The notes: generated by a model not told the origin, from the letters alone. DNA of 64,000 nucleotides from Nitrosomonas sp. (GCA_024282035.1 JAMWZR010000008.1:1-64000), one strand, 5' to 3'; counted from the stretch's first letter, positions 1 to 9,680 are shown. Made by a program: numbers and translations.

Positions 1-161
1 CCGGCGTTGAGGCCCACCGGTGCAGAGGCTAGCCGAATTAAGCGGCTAAAGCGTAGTTTTCGTCGTTTGCGACTATTGTTTTCAGATGGATTTACGAGGT
101 AATCTGATCCTCGGTATGCCCTGCGCTGCTTTGCAACCCACGTCGAAACCAGATCGTCCCC
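1..161 (-). ncRNA. ssrA: tmRNA (transfer-messenger RNA), 5' part only
   Basis: Rescues stalled ribosomes by adding a degradation tag to unfinished proteins. The minus strand reads GGGGACGAUCUGGUUUCGAC from about position 161, matching the conserved tmRNA 5' end, followed by GUGGGUUGCAAA. The tag reading frame lies at 70 down to 38 and encodes ANDENYALAA then UAA, the usual betaproteobacterial tag. The 3' half (pseudoknots and the tRNA-like acceptor end) lies beyond the left edge. No tRNA-like 3' end is visible, so this is a truncated view and not a broken gene. Confidence 0.97.
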
Positions 162-305
162 GGTATCGCTATTAGTGCTGCATAAGATAAAGTTTCTGCA
201 TGAAAGTTCAGCTGGATTTTATCGTTTCAGAATTTTAGCAGAAATATTCTGAAAATCATTGAAAGTAACTTTAAAAAAGGTAGCGAGTGCTCAGTGACGG
301 AGTGA

Positions 306-327
306 GACTGAGTGAAAACACTCAGTC
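306..327. other. perfect 9-bp hairpin downstream of gph
   Basis: GACTGAGTG, loop AAAA, CACTCAGTC form a perfect stem between the tmRNA promoter region and the 3' end of gph. No T-run follows on either strand, so it is not a standard intrinsic terminator. It may still slow or end minus-strand transcription after gph, or protect the mRNA end. The rest of the 162-400 gap shows nothing else I can name; it must hold the tmRNA promoter. Confidence 0.5.
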
Positions 328-400
328 TATGCATGGTGATAAAAAGGAATATTCAAAGTGTACATATAACGCAATTCGGTCGGGTCGTTTTCCGAATTTG

Positions 401-1048
401 TTAAAGATAAGCCAAAAGCTGTTCAGGATGGTCGATCAAATATCGTGCCCCCCATGTTTCCGGTGGTTGTGCGCTACCAAGATAGCCATAACGAGCCACG
501 ATGGGTTGCATGCCTGCTGCCAGACTGGCTTGAACATCACGGATGTCATCTCCTACATAAATACAATCGGTTGCATTGATGTTGATTTTTTGGCTGGCTG
601 TTAGAAGCGGCTCAGGGTGTGGTTTTGTATTTGCTATTTCATCGCCGCAAATGACACAAGCTACCCGATGAGCAAGTCCAAGGAGTTCAATCAGTGGGTA
701 TGCAAATCGTGCCGGTTTATTGGTGACTATACCCCAAGGAAGACCAAGCTGTTCGATTTGACTCAGCATTTCTTTGACGCCTGGGAACAGGCAGGTATCG
801 TGACACAATCGTTGTGTATAGAAATCTAGAAATTCGTCCCGCATGGCTTCATAACCATCGTCACCTGGTTTGATATTAAAGCCGAGACCCAGCAGACCGC
901 GTGATCCTGCCGAGGCTTGTGGACGAATGTGTTCGAGTGGCAATTCAGGCAGGCCACGTGCGATCCGCTGCCGATTCAAAGCATGACCGAGGTCGGGTGC
1001 AGTGTCGGCGAGCGTGCCATCGAAATCAAAAAGTACAGCCTTGATCAT
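401..1048 (-). CDS. gph: phosphoglycolate phosphatase (HAD family)
   Basis: Predicted to dephosphorylate 2-phosphoglycolate, a by-product of DNA repair and of RuBisCO oxygenation, in the cytoplasm. The 215-residue protein starts with the HAD motif I DFDGT (residues 8-12, nucleophile Asp8). It has a helical cap domain, the motif III lysine in NTKPHPEPL, and the motif IV acidic pair in YVGDDIRDV near residue 167. Its length is normal for Gph. It begins 21 nt after the ubiG stop, so it is probably the last gene of an mtaD-ubiG-gph transcript, an order I associate with betaproteobacteria. HAD specificity is hard to fix from sequence, and another small phosphate ester is possible. Confidence 0.9.
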   Translation of the reverse strand: MIKAVLFDFDGTLADTAPDLGHALNRQRIARGLPELPLEHIRPQASAGSRGLLGLGFNIKPGDDGYEAMRDEFLDFYTQRLCHDTCLFPGVKEMLSQIEQLGLPWGIVTNKPARFAYPLIELLGLAHRVACVICGDEIANTKPHPEPLLTASQKININATDCIYVGDDIRDVQASLAAGMQPIVARYGYLGSAQPPETWGARYLIDHPEQLLAYL

Positions 1049-1069
1049 GTTGGAGGTCAGTGGAGTGGA

Positions 1070-1777
1070 TCAGCTGCGATAGGCCATGATGTAGTTGACA
1101 TCTGTGTCATTTTCAAGTGCATAGATTTTTGTGATCGGATTATAAGTCATGCCAATGAGTTGTTCATCCGTCAGACCGGCGATCCGCGCCATACGTGCCA
1201 GCTCCGAGGGTTTGATGAATTTTGCATATTCGTGTGTGCCGCGAGGCAATAATTTCAGAACATATTCTGCACCGATAATGGCAAATAAATACGATTTGGG
1301 ATTGCGGTTAATGGTAGAGAAAAAAACCCATCCACCAGGCTTCACGAGTTGTGCGCAAGATTGGATGACACTCAACGGATCGGGGACGTGTTCAAGCATT
1401 TCCATGCAAGTGACGACATCATAATGATGCGGTTGCTCTTTGGCCAACGACTCTACGGTGATCTTGCGATAATCAATCTGGTAGCCGCTTTCCAGCAAAT
1501 GCAGTTTGGCCACCTTTAATGCTTTGTCGCTAAGGTCAATGCCCGTTACCTGTGCGCCCTTGGACTTCATGCCTTCGGACAGGATACCGCCACCGCATCC
1601 GACATCCAAGACGATTTTGTCTTCCAAGCCTCCGACTCGTTCATCGATGTAGTCGAGACGCAAAGGATTGATTTCATGAAGCGGCTTGAATTCACTATTG
1701 GGATCCCACCAGCGGTGCGCAAGCTGGCTAAATTTTTCTAGTTCCATTGGGTCAGCGTTGATGCCGTCATTTTCCAT
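1070..1777 (-). CDS. ubiG: ubiquinone biosynthesis O-methyltransferase
   Basis: Carries out both O-methylations of ubiquinone biosynthesis with S-adenosylmethionine. The 235-residue class I methyltransferase has the N-terminal HRWWDP segment typical of UbiG (21-26), SAM motif [10 protein letters not shown] (56-64), the acidic GIDLS segment after strand 2, and the [10 protein letters not shown] segment. It starts 18 nt after the mtaD stop. MtaD recycles products of SAM use and UbiG consumes SAM, so the grouping makes metabolic sense. The ubiquinone genes ubiB and ubiJ lie far away in the same window. Confidence 0.95.
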   Translation of the reverse strand: MENDGINADPMELEKFSQLAHRWWDPNSEFKPLHEINPLRLDYIDERVGGLEDKIVLDVGCGGGILSEGMKSKGAQVTGIDLSDKALKVAKLHLLESGYQIDYRKITVESLAKEQPHHYDVVTCMEMLEHVPDPLSVIQSCAQLVKPGGWVFFSTINRNPKSYLFAIIGAEYVLKLLPRGTHEYAKFIKPSELARMARIAGLTDEQLIGMTYNPITKIYALENDTDVNYIMAYRS

Positions 1778-1795
1778 ATTTATTCCTTGCGACGA

Positions 1796-3115
1796 TTATT
1801 GTGTTGCGGAAGCAATCCGTTCTTGCCAGAAAACTGCACGTTGACGTAGATTTTGCTCGTTCAGTGTGGTCAATTCCTTGTCCTTTAGCAGCATTCTACC
1901 ATTTACCCAGACATGACTGACATGTTCCCGGCCAGCACAGTAGATCAAGTGGGATGTGGGGTCGTAGCATGGTGTGAGATTGATATCGGACAAATCGATT
2001 GCCGTCATGTCGGCCATCTTGCCAGTAACCAAGGAGCCGATTTTGTCACCCAGTCCTAGCGCCCGGGCGCCATTGAGTGTTGCCATTCTCAACACCTGAT
2101 GCGCAGGTAGTATATTGGCAAGTTGACTGGTCGCCTTGGCAATCAGGGCAGCCTGGCGCATTTCTTCAAGCATATCCAGACGATTGTTGCTGGCGGCGCC
2201 ATCGGTGCCCAGTCCGACATTGATATTGTGGTCCAATAGTTGTGGAACAGGTGCGAAACCACTTGCGAGCTTCATATTGGAGGATGGGCAATGCGCTACA
2301 TTACAGTCGTATCGCTGAATGAGTTTGAATTCATGGTCTGTGAGGTGAACCATATGAACCGCGATCAAATTCGGGCCAAGCAATCCCAATTGATGCATGC
2401 GTTCGATAGGACGCATACCGTGTTGTTCCATGCTGATGCGGATTTCATCTCTTGTTTCATGCAAATGCGTGTGTATTGAAACACCAAGTTGCTCCGCATA
2501 CGTGATGATGCGACGAAACGTTTTATCGCTAACCGTGTAAGGGGCGTGTGGAGCAAAGCAAAAAGACAGTAACGGATGATGTTGATATCGATCTCGCAGC
2601 GCCAGCCCCTTGGACAAATAATCATCAGCATCACTGGCATAGTTGGTCGGGAAATCAATCACGACCATGCCGATATTGGCTCGTAATCCTGCCGCGATTG
2701 CGGCATCCGTGCTGGATTCTGGAAAGAAGTACATGTCATTGAAGCAGGTGATGCCACTTTTGATCATTTCTGCGCATGCGAGCTGGGCGCCATCCCAGAC
2801 AAATTGGTTATCGGCGAACCGATTTTCGATGGGCCAGATGTGATCGTTGAGCCATGACATCAAGGACAAATCATCTGCCATTCCGCGCATTAATGTCATG
2901 GCAGCGTGGGTGTGCAAATTGATCAGTCCGGGAATGATGACGTGATTATTGAGTGTTACGAGTTGCCGAGGTTGATACTGTAGCCTGGCCTGACAAGCTG
3001 GGAGTAAATCCAGGATGATGCCTTTGTCGATGACAATGGCATGCTGGTGTAATATGGTGTCCGCGGGTTCAACTGGAATTATCCACTTGGCCTCAACTAG
3101 ACAATCTGTTTCCAT
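1796..3115 (-). CDS. mtaD: 5-methylthioadenosine/S-adenosylhomocysteine deaminase (amidohydrolase)
   Basis: TRZ/ATZ-family amidohydrolase, 439 residues, the expected size. Metal ligands are visible as HTH (68-70), a second HTHLHET near residue 215, HMVH, and GTDGAASNN near residue 305 carrying the catalytic Asp. HCPSSNMKLASG is characteristic of the MtaD/SsnA/TrzN branch. The likely role is deamination of methylthioadenosine or S-adenosylhomocysteine in methionine recycling. Some relatives act on guanine, triazines or 5'-deoxyadenosine, so the substrate is inferred. It begins downstream of the ompA terminator and probably has its own promoter in the roughly 70-nt gap. Confidence 0.85.
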   Translation of the reverse strand: METDCLVEAKWIIPVEPADTILHQHAIVIDKGIILDLLPACQARLQYQPRQLVTLNNHVIIPGLINLHTHAAMTLMRGMADDLSLMSWLNDHIWPIENRFADNQFVWDGAQLACAEMIKSGITCFNDMYFFPESSTDAAIAAGLRANIGMVVIDFPTNYASDADDYLSKGLALRDRYQHHPLLSFCFAPHAPYTVSDKTFRRIITYAEQLGVSIHTHLHETRDEIRISMEQHGMRPIERMHQLGLLGPNLIAVHMVHLTDHEFKLIQRYDCNVAHCPSSNMKLASGFAPVPQLLDHNINVGLGTDGAASNNRLDMLEEMRQAALIAKATSQLANILPAHQVLRMATLNGARALGLGDKIGSLVTGKMADMTAIDLSDINLTPCYDPTSHLIYCAGREHVSHVWVNGRMLLKDKELTTLNEQNLRQRAVFWQERIASATQ

Positions 3116-3142
3116 TCAGTCTTCCCTTCGCAATACAGAAAT

Positions 3143-3170
3143 AAAAAAGCCCTGCTTTCTAAGCAGGGCC
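3143..3170 (-). terminator. intrinsic terminator of ompA
   Basis: On the minus strand GCCCTGCTT, a short AGA loop and AAGCAGGGC pair into a GC-rich stem followed at once by TTTTTT. It lies 19 nt past the ompA stop and separates ompA from mtaD. Confidence 0.9.
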
Positions 3171-3188
3171 TTGAATGGAAAGGAAGTC

Positions 3189-3857
3189 TTATTTGATACC
3201 AATAACTTCAATTTCAACGCGGCGATCTGGTGCCAGACATTCTTTCAAAGCTTTGCCGTGACCTTGGCACGTGTTACCTGTAACGGGATCAGCTTCGCCT
3301 TTACCGTTTGCTACGATGCGATTAGGATCAATGCCTTTGGAAACCAAGTGGGCTTTTACTGCCTCAGCGCGTCGATGCGAGAGTTTATGGTTGTATTCAT
3401 CCGAACCGATTCTGTCGGCATATCCGACAACATCGATACGATCATACTTGACAGTCTGGATACCACTGACGAAATCATTCAGGGATTGAATACCGTGTCC
3501 ACCCGATTTTAACTTTGCGCTATCGAAGTCAAACAGTGCGTCGGCATGGAATGTCATTTTTTTCGATGTTGGTGCAGGAGCTGGTGCGGGAGCAGGCGCT
3601 GGAGCAGCAGCTTCTTTCTTGAATAAATCTGGGTCGCATTCTTGGATGGCCATGGCTGGTGTCCAGTAGCCAGTTCTCCAACATAAACCCGTGGTGTTTC
3701 TTGCAACTACACCGCGATCATCAACACCATAAGCTTCTGGTTTTTTAACAGATGGGTTTTGATCAATATTTGTTGTTTGTGCTAAGACAGCGCCAGAAAA
3801 CATTGCGGGTATAATGATCATTCCAAACAAAGCGTTTTTGGCTGATATTTTCTTCAT
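3189..3857 (-). CDS. OmpA-family outer-membrane/peptidoglycan-binding protein
   Basis: 222 residues. An N-terminal signal peptide (about 1-26, cleavage near VLA-QT) is followed by a short region with two cysteines (CWRTGYWTPAMAIQECD), an Ala-Pro repeat hinge (about 87-96), and a C-terminal OmpA domain. The peptidoglycan-binding motif is recognisable in DRIDVVGYADRIGSDEYN and LSHRRAEAVKAHLVSKGI. There is no room for an eight-strand barrel, so it should anchor to the cell wall as a periplasmic or lipid-free linker protein. The CWRTGYWTPA region is typical of abundant OmpA-like proteins of Nitrosomonas and relatives. Upstream AAAGGAC is a good ribosome binding site, and it has its own terminator. 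Confidence 0.88.
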   Translation of the reverse strand: MKKISAKNALFGMIIIPAMFSGAVLAQTTNIDQNPSVKKPEAYGVDDRGVVARNTTGLCWRTGYWTPAMAIQECDPDLFKKEAAAPAPAPAPAPAPTSKKMTFHADALFDFDSAKLKSGGHGIQSLNDFVSGIQTVKYDRIDVVGYADRIGSDEYNHKLSHRRAEAVKAHLVSKGIDPNRIVANGKGEADPVTGNTCQGHGKALKECLAPDRRVEIEVIGIK

Positions 3858-4250
3858 GCTGTTGTCCTTTTAATGAAAACTGCGGTTCTAAAATTTCTGA
3901 TGCAAATAATGAAAATGAAATGCAAACAATATGTCAATTGCATTGTACTACTTCGGATTCGTAATTGTTCGAATATTGAGTGGTTTGTTGATGACGGCCA
4001 AACAGGATGTTGTTAAATTACAACAATTTTGTGAAATAAGTCATCATTCATTTACACTGTCGATAATGTACATTTTTATAGTGAAGTGATGAATTATCGC
4101 TAAAATAGAGGTTGGCCATTGGTAATTGATACTAACGCTAAGTGGGTTCGAGGTGCAAATATCAAAACAATGATTGAAGATACTGACGTACATGGTAGCT
4201 AATAAATTAACCTTGATTTCGTATGCACGCTATGTGCGTAAACACTTGTC
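3858..4250. other. divergent intergenic region ompA / ABC exporter
   Basis: AT-rich spacer of about 390 bases between divergent genes. It must carry both promoters, but I could not single out convincing -35/-10 pairs. A small palindrome (GTTGT, TAAATT, ACAAC) sits at 4010-4024 and could be an operator. No ORF with a ribosome binding site is seen. Confidence 0.5.
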
Positions 4251-5009
4251 ATGACAACGGAAGCAACGAATCTCACCCTGTCGGTTAAAAACCTCTCGCA
4301 TCGTTACAGTGCAGCTACTGGAGTTAATTCCATCAATTTTGAGATGCGGCGTGGCGAGGTACTTGGCTTGCTGGGTCCGAATGGAGCTGGCAAATCAACA
4401 ACCATGCGCATGTTGACTGGAAACTTGGCACCCAGTACGGGAAGTGTGTTCATTTGTGGCGTGGATCTGCTGAAAAATCCCGGCTTAGCTAAGATACATC
4501 TGGGTTACTTGCCGGAGATACCTCCGCTATATCTGGATATGAGCGTGGATGAGTATCTTCGACTTGCTGCCACATTGCATCGAGTTGCAAGCTATTGCGT
4601 GGAATCTGCGGTGATAGAAGCACGGCACCGCTGTGGTTTGGATGGTCGCGGAAGACAGATCATCGGAACTTTGTCGAAGGGATTTCAGCAACGTGTCGGC
4701 ATTGCGCAGGCTATCGTACACAGCCCGGATGTCATTATCCTGGATGAACCAACGAGCGGTCTCGATCCCAATCAAATACGGGAAGTGCGGCACCTTATCA
4801 GAGCGCTCGCAACCTGCTCCTGTGTGATTTTTTCGACACATATTTTGTCTGAAGTAGAGAATGTCTGCGATCGCGTATTAATCATGCATCAGGGTGACAT
4901 TGTTTTTGATCGGAAGATGGACGATATCCATCAGCAACAAATTCGCCTGGATGTGATTTTTACTGATTTGACGCAGAAACATGAAGGCACTGAGGGACAA
5001 CGCCAATGA
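4251..5009 (+). CDS. ABC transporter ATP-binding protein (GldA-like)
   Basis: 252-residue ABC ATPase with Walker A GPNGAGKST (40-48), signature LSKGFQQR, Walker B VIILDEPTSGLD and the switch histidine in IFSTHILSE. The ABC-2 export type resembles GldA and NosF. It overlaps the next gene, a permease, by 4 nt (ATGA), so the two are translationally coupled. The operon continues with a GldG-like and a DUF4340 protein, an arrangement found in many bacteria that do not glide. The substrate is unknown; proposals for relatives include cell-envelope components. Confidence 0.92.
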   Translation: MTTEATNLTLSVKNLSHRYSAATGVNSINFEMRRGEVLGLLGPNGAGKSTTMRMLTGNLAPSTGSVFICGVDLLKNPGLAKIHLGYLPEIPPLYLDMSVDEYLRLAATLHRVASYCVESAVIEARHRCGLDGRGRQIIGTLSKGFQQRVGIAQAIVHSPDVIILDEPTSGLDPNQIREVRHLIRALATCSCVIFSTHILSEVENVCDRVLIMHQGDIVFDRKMDDIHQQQIRLDVIFTDLTQKHEGTEGQRQ

Positions 5010-5749
5010 TCGGAGTTATCCTGAAGAAAGAACTGCATATGCTGTTTGTATCTCCACTGGCGTGGATATTGCTGACGATCATCCAGATCATACTGACCTG
5101 GACTTTTCTGGGGCGACTCGATGTCTTTCTCGAGATTCAGCCACAATTGCTGCAAATTGCCAATCCTCCGGGATTTACCGAGATTATCATCACGCCTGTA
5201 TTTACGCTGGCTGCTATCGTCCTGCTGATGATCACACCTCTCTTATCCATGCGTTTGCTGGCTGAGGAACGTCGCAATCATACACTGACTTTGCTTATTT
5301 CGGCACCGCTTTCACTAACCGACATTGTGCTGGGGAAATTTCTCAGTGTGATGGTTTTCTTTGGGATGGTGATCGGGTTGTTGTCAGTACTCAGCGCTAC
5401 ACTGTCACTGGGCGGAACATTGGATTGGGGATTGTTATTCAGCAATGTACTCGGTTTGTTATTCGTTGCAGCCAGCTTTTCTGCCTTGGGTTTGTATTTA
5501 TCTAGCCTGACCAGCCAGCCTGTCATCGCTGCATTGAGTACGATGGGGATTCTGCTTGCGTTATGGGTGATCGATTTGGCGGCGGGTAACACAAATGCCT
5601 GGTTGCGCGATTTATCCTTGTTAAGACATTTCGAACACTTCAATCAAGGAGTGCTCGATACATTCAGTATTGTCTATTTCATCTTGTTCATTGCAACTTT
5701 CCTGATTCTGACGATTCGGCATCTGGATGCGGAACGTCTTCATGGATAA
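5006..5749 (+). CDS. ABC-2 type permease (GldF-like)
   Basis: 247 residues with about six hydrophobic segments: 10-32, 62-84, 102-125, 136-160, 165-190 and 222-242. It is the membrane partner of the preceding ATPase, with which it overlaps by 4 nt. The segment MRLLAEERRNHTLTLLISAPLS, seen in parts around residues 82-103, is the coupling-helix region typical of ABC-2 permeases of the GldF/NosY group. The substrate is not deducible. Confidence 0.9.
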   Translation: MIGVILKKELHMLFVSPLAWILLTIIQIILTWTFLGRLDVFLEIQPQLLQIANPPGFTEIIITPVFTLAAIVLLMITPLLSMRLLAEERRNHTLTLLISAPLSLTDIVLGKFLSVMVFFGMVIGLLSVLSATLSLGGTLDWGLLFSNVLGLLFVAASFSALGLYLSSLTSQPVIAALSTMGILLALWVIDLAAGNTNAWLRDLSLLRHFEHFNQGVLDTFSIVYFILFIATFLILTIRHLDAERLHG

Positions 5750-5755
5750 GGAGCT

Positions 5756-7117
5756 GTGATGATTTCGCGGGATCAAAAGATGACTTTGCTCAGTCGTATG
5801 CATCACCGGGTTTTTATCGTTCTTTTGTTTTCCTTGGTCATGTTGCTGGGTTTAGTAGCGATGCAAATTCGTCACCAGTGGGATGTCAGTCAGAATGGCC
5901 ATAACAGCCTGACTGAAGCCAGCCAGGAAATACTGCATGAGCTGCAAGGACCTGTTCAGGTTACAGCCTACGCTACCGAACACGATGCACAAACAGGAGA
6001 CATCCGGAAGTTGATTACGGATTTTGTGTCACTTTATCAGCGGGTTAAACCCGATATTTCGCTGACATTCGTTGATCCTGCCGAGCAGCCCATTCTGGCT
6101 CAGGAAGCAGGCGTACATATGAATGGTGAACTGGTGATTGTATTTCGTGATAAACGTGAACATCTGGCTCTCCTTAATGAACAGGCATTTACCAATGTTC
6201 TGATGCGATTGGCGCGTACGGAAAAAAGGCTTGTTGTGGCGTTGAGTGGTCACGGTGAACGCAAATTGGACGGCAATGCCAATTTTGATCTGGGTGATTT
6301 CGGTGCACAACTGCATAAAAATGGCCTGGCGAGCCAGAAGCTCAACCTCGCAGTCGATCGCGATATTCCGGTAGATACCAGTGTGTTGATAATTGCATCT
6401 CCACAAGTCGATCTACTAGAAGGTGAAGTCAACAAACTGCTCGATTATGTTGAACGGGGGGGGAATTTATTCTGGCTGGTTGATCAGGAAGCGATGCGCG
6501 GCCTGTCACCATTGGCAGAGAAACTTCATTTGACTCTGACACCGGGAATCGTCGTGGACCCAACCGCACAGCAACTCAAGGCACCCATTACATTTGCACT
6601 GGGAGCGAATTATGGACAACACGCCATTACCAATGATTTTGATTACATTACGGTGTTTCCATTTGCCAGGCAGATCACGATGAATGAAGGCAGCGAATGG
6701 AGTGGTGTCACGCTGGTTGAATCTGCGCCACAGGGCTGGGTCGAGAATGGTGATGTCAGTGGTGAAGTGCACTTTGATCAAACCACGGACGTAGCTGGAC
6801 CGATAGGGATCGCAGTGGCTCTAACCCGCAATGTGAATGACCGGGAACAGCGTATTGTGGTTGTCGGCAGCGGACATTTTCTTGCCAATACGTACCTTGG
6901 GAATGGCAGTAATCTCGATTTCGGCGTCAATATCATCAACTGGCTGGTCGGCGATGAAGAATTGATCGTCATTCAGCCTCGAGCAACCATCGATGACAGA
7001 CTGGTTCTAAGCGAATTTGAACTGACTGTCGTCGCCATTGGGTTTTTGATCGCGCTGCCACTGTGTTTCGTATTGTCTGGAACGATCATTTGGTGGCAGC
7101 GTAAAAGAAGGCAATAG
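5756..7117 (+). CDS. GldG-like ABC-type auxiliary membrane protein
   Basis: 453 residues. One N-terminal membrane segment (about 18-36), a large periplasmic domain of the GldG/IFT52-like ABC-associated type, and a C-terminal membrane segment (about 425-447) followed by a basic tail. Family features visible are the NSLTEASQEILHEL start, VVALSGHGERKL and LVDQEAM. It starts 6 nt after the permease stop with a clear AAGGAG. A run of eight G occurs at 6456-6463 within codons for ERGGN; the frame is intact. GldG partners with GldF/GldA in gliding bacteria, but here its role is unknown. Confidence 0.85.
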   Translation: MMISRDQKMTLLSRMHHRVFIVLLFSLVMLLGLVAMQIRHQWDVSQNGHNSLTEASQEILHELQGPVQVTAYATEHDAQTGDIRKLITDFVSLYQRVKPDISLTFVDPAEQPILAQEAGVHMNGELVIVFRDKREHLALLNEQAFTNVLMRLARTEKRLVVALSGHGERKLDGNANFDLGDFGAQLHKNGLASQKLNLAVDRDIPVDTSVLIIASPQVDLLEGEVNKLLDYVERGGNLFWLVDQEAMRGLSPLAEKLHLTLTPGIVVDPTAQQLKAPITFALGANYGQHAITNDFDYITVFPFARQITMNEGSEWSGVTLVESAPQGWVENGDVSGEVHFDQTTDVAGPIGIAVALTRNVNDREQRIVVVGSGHFLANTYLGNGSNLDFGVNIINWLVGDEELIVIQPRATIDDRLVLSEFELTVVAIGFLIALPLCFVLSGTIIWWQRKRRQ

Positions 7118-7119
7118 TC

Positions 7120-7962
7120 ATGACACACCACGCCCGTTTGAACTGGATCATGCTGAGTGCCATTGTTGGAGTGCTACTATTTCTGTACTTCAGACCGCAA
7201 CCGCAGGATTCCCGTGATTACCCCATTTTTACGAATTCTGCCGCAGCTACCAAAGCATTGCGTTTGGTTAGCAAGCACGGGGAGATTGTGCTAGAGCAGC
7301 GGCAGGATAACTGGTACGTAACCAAACCATTACGTGCACGCCCCGATACCGAAAAACTGAAAGCCATCGAGAAGATTCTGATTGCCAGGAGTCAGCAGCG
7401 ATTTCCTTTGAGCGATCTGGCTCGCTATGGTCTGGAGCATCCTTATCTCGAGCTTCATGCGGATTCGCAACGCGTGGCCTTTGGTGGATTTGCCCCCATT
7501 ACTAACCAGCAGTATGTAACCAGTGGTGATACTGTTTATTTGATTGCACCTCATTATGGACTGGCGCTGCCGCAGCAAGTAGATGGACTGATCGATCGGC
7601 GGTTGTTGGCAGCGCATGAAATACCAGTAAGATTTGACTGGGAAAATTCGACCGTCAAGCAGCTTGATGATGGGTGGCATCTGGATGTGACTGATGTGAG
7701 GACAGTATCGAACAATGCCGTACTGCAACAGTGGGTTCGGATGTGGCAAACAGCCATTGCGAGTGAACTGGCAATCAAACCACAAACTCAGGGAAATTCA
7801 TTTGTAAAGGTATCGTTGCAAAATGGGCAGGAATTGACCTTCTGGGTATCGAGGACGGCTGATGCAATCGTATTGCAGCGCCAGGATGAAGATATCGGAT
7901 ACCAGTTCAGTGTCGAAACTGGGCAACAATTGTTGGATCCCGGTTTGGTGCGGATCGATTAG
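7120..7962 (+). CDS. DUF4340 domain protein
   Basis: 280 residues with one N-terminal membrane anchor (about 8-24, ending YFRPQPQDS) and a periplasmic DUF4340-type domain. Its repeated pattern includes WYVTKPLRARPDTEKLKAI and LARYGLEHPYLELH. It follows the GldG-like gene after 2 nt. DUF4340 proteins almost always accompany GldA/F/G-like ABC genes and are presumed to be their periplasmic subunit. No catalytic motif is seen. Confidence 0.85.
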   Translation: MTHHARLNWIMLSAIVGVLLFLYFRPQPQDSRDYPIFTNSAAATKALRLVSKHGEIVLEQRQDNWYVTKPLRARPDTEKLKAIEKILIARSQQRFPLSDLARYGLEHPYLELHADSQRVAFGGFAPITNQQYVTSGDTVYLIAPHYGLALPQQVDGLIDRRLLAAHEIPVRFDWENSTVKQLDDGWHLDVTDVRTVSNNAVLQQWVRMWQTAIASELAIKPQTQGNSFVKVSLQNGQELTFWVSRTADAIVLQRQDEDIGYQFSVETGQQLLDPGLVRID

Positions 7963-7974
7963 ATTGCTTCGATA

Positions 7975-8805
7975 ATGCCAGAACTGCCGGAGGTCGAGAT
8001 AACACGTCGTGGCATTGCGCCGTATCTGGTTAATCAGACCGTTCATCATGTAACGATTCGTAATCCCAAATTGCGCTGGCCAATCCCGCAGGATTTGCCG
8101 CAACTTTTGCATGGATTGAAAATTTGTGCGGTGCAGCGACGGGCAAAATATTTATTGCTGGACTTTGGAAATGGAACGCTCATCATCCACCTGGGTATGT
8201 CTGGCAGCTTACGCATCTTGACTCGTGATCATGACAATCTGATGGTAAATCCCCAGAAACATGATCATTTTGATTTGGTACTGGACAACCAAGTTGTGTT
8301 GCGCTTACGTGATCCGCGTCGCTTTGGTGCTATTCTCTGGCAGCCTGCCGACGGATTGCCGCATCCGCTGCTGGTAAATCTCGGACCCGAGCCATTGACT
8401 GACGATTTCAATGCTCGTTATCTGTTTGATAAGACGCGAGGATGTCATACCAACATCAAGCAGATATTAATGAACAGTCATGTGGTGGTGGGGGTTGGTA
8501 ACATCTATGCAAATGAATCGCTGTTTGCAGCCGGAATTAGTCCGAGAAGCGCTGCAAATGCAATCGGATTGAAACGTTATGAAAAGTTGGTGACAGCAGT
8601 CAAGCAAACATTGCAGCTTGCGATAGCATCCGGTGGCAGTAGTTTGCGGGATTTCGTCCATAGTGATGGCAGTTCTGGATACTTTCAGCAACAATATTGG
8701 GTATACGGGCGGGCGGGTGAGCGTTGCAGACGTTGTGCAGGGGAGATTAAACAGATCAAGCAATGCCAACGTTCAAGTTTTTATTGCACAGATTGTCAAC
8801 ATTGA
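7975..8805 (+). CDS. mutM: formamidopyrimidine-DNA glycosylase
   Basis: Removes oxidised purines such as 8-oxoguanine and cuts the abasic site. The 276-residue protein starts MPELPEVE, giving the catalytic Pro after Met removal and the conserved Glu. It has the QRRAKYLLL lysine region, the helix-two-turn-helix segment [12 protein letters not shown], and a C-terminal zinc finger CRRC...CTDC. It starts only 12 nt after the DUF4340 gene, so it is probably read from the ABC operon. The pairing has no obvious functional logic. Confidence 0.97.
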   Translation: MPELPEVEITRRGIAPYLVNQTVHHVTIRNPKLRWPIPQDLPQLLHGLKICAVQRRAKYLLLDFGNGTLIIHLGMSGSLRILTRDHDNLMVNPQKHDHFDLVLDNQVVLRLRDPRRFGAILWQPADGLPHPLLVNLGPEPLTDDFNARYLFDKTRGCHTNIKQILMNSHVVVGVGNIYANESLFAAGISPRSAANAIGLKRYEKLVTAVKQTLQLAIASGGSSLRDFVHSDGSSGYFQQQYWVYGRAGERCRRCAGEIKQIKQCQRSSFYCTDCQH

Positions 8806-8867
8806 ATTCTGTGTCAGCGATCCGGGTTTGGGGCGAGTTTGATTGAATGTAAGGATGAGTATTGGAT

Positions 8868-9680
8868 ATGAGAATCGTGTTTATCGGTGGTGGAAACATG
8901 GCCAGTGCACTGATCAGTGGTCTGCTTGCAAAAGGTTTTGCTCCACAACAATTGAGTGTGGTTGAGATCAATGTCGAAAACAGAGAAAAATTGAAACAGA
9001 TATTCGGCATCAACGTTGTCGAGAATCTGGCGGAAGGTGTTTCAGCCAGCGATGTTATCGTATTGGCTGTGAAGCCACAACAGCTATTCGAGTTGACTCG
9101 GCAACTTGCACCTTTACTTAGGCAACAGTTGATTCTATCGATTGCAGCCGGTATACAGGCAACCGATATCAGTCGCTGGTTGCAGGGGCATGAACGAATC
9201 GTGCGTGCTATGCCCAATACACCTTCCCTGGTCGGTTGTGGTGTTGCAGGACTTTATGCCATGCCGGGTGTCAGCGAATCGGACAAGCAGGATGCGGAAT
9301 CCATTCTGGCTGCAGTGGGCTCGGTATTGTGGGTAGATCAGGAAGATATGCTGCATGCTGTCACGGCGATTTCAGGTAGTGGACCTGCTTATGTTTTTTA
9401 TTTTATTGAGTCCATGCAACAAGCCGGAATAGAATTGGGTCTGAGTGCTGCACAGTCCAGGCAACTGAGTTTGCAGACATTTGCTGGTGCGAGTCGTCTG
9501 GCCAGTGTAAGCGAAGAAGATGCAGCGGTGCTGCGTGCTCGAGTGACTTCGAAAGGGGGAACGACTGAACAGGCTATTCAAGCCATGGAAAAAAATGAAA
9601 TTAAGAGTAAGATCATTGCTGCAATTCATGCATCAAATCAGCGGTCGCGGGAAATGAGCGATGAATACAGCAAGATTTAG
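8868..9680 (+). CDS. proC: pyrroline-5-carboxylate reductase
   Basis: Last step of proline synthesis, reducing pyrroline-5-carboxylate with NAD(P)H. The dinucleotide-binding motif is GGGNMASALISGL. The family signatures AVKPQQ, RAMPNTPSLVGCG, SGSGPAYVFYFIE and TSKGGTTEQAI are all present. The length of 270 residues is usual. I chose the ATG at 8868 over an in-frame TTG six bases earlier because AAGGATGAG at 8851-8859 is well spaced only for the ATG. Confidence 0.96.
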   Translation: MRIVFIGGGNMASALISGLLAKGFAPQQLSVVEINVENREKLKQIFGINVVENLAEGVSASDVIVLAVKPQQLFELTRQLAPLLRQQLILSIAAGIQATDISRWLQGHERIVRAMPNTPSLVGCGVAGLYAMPGVSESDKQDAESILAAVGSVLWVDQEDMLHAVTAISGSGPAYVFYFIESMQQAGIELGLSAAQSRQLSLQTFAGASRLASVSEEDAAVLRARVTSKGGTTEQAIQAMEKNEIKSKIIAAIHASNQRSREMSDEYSKI

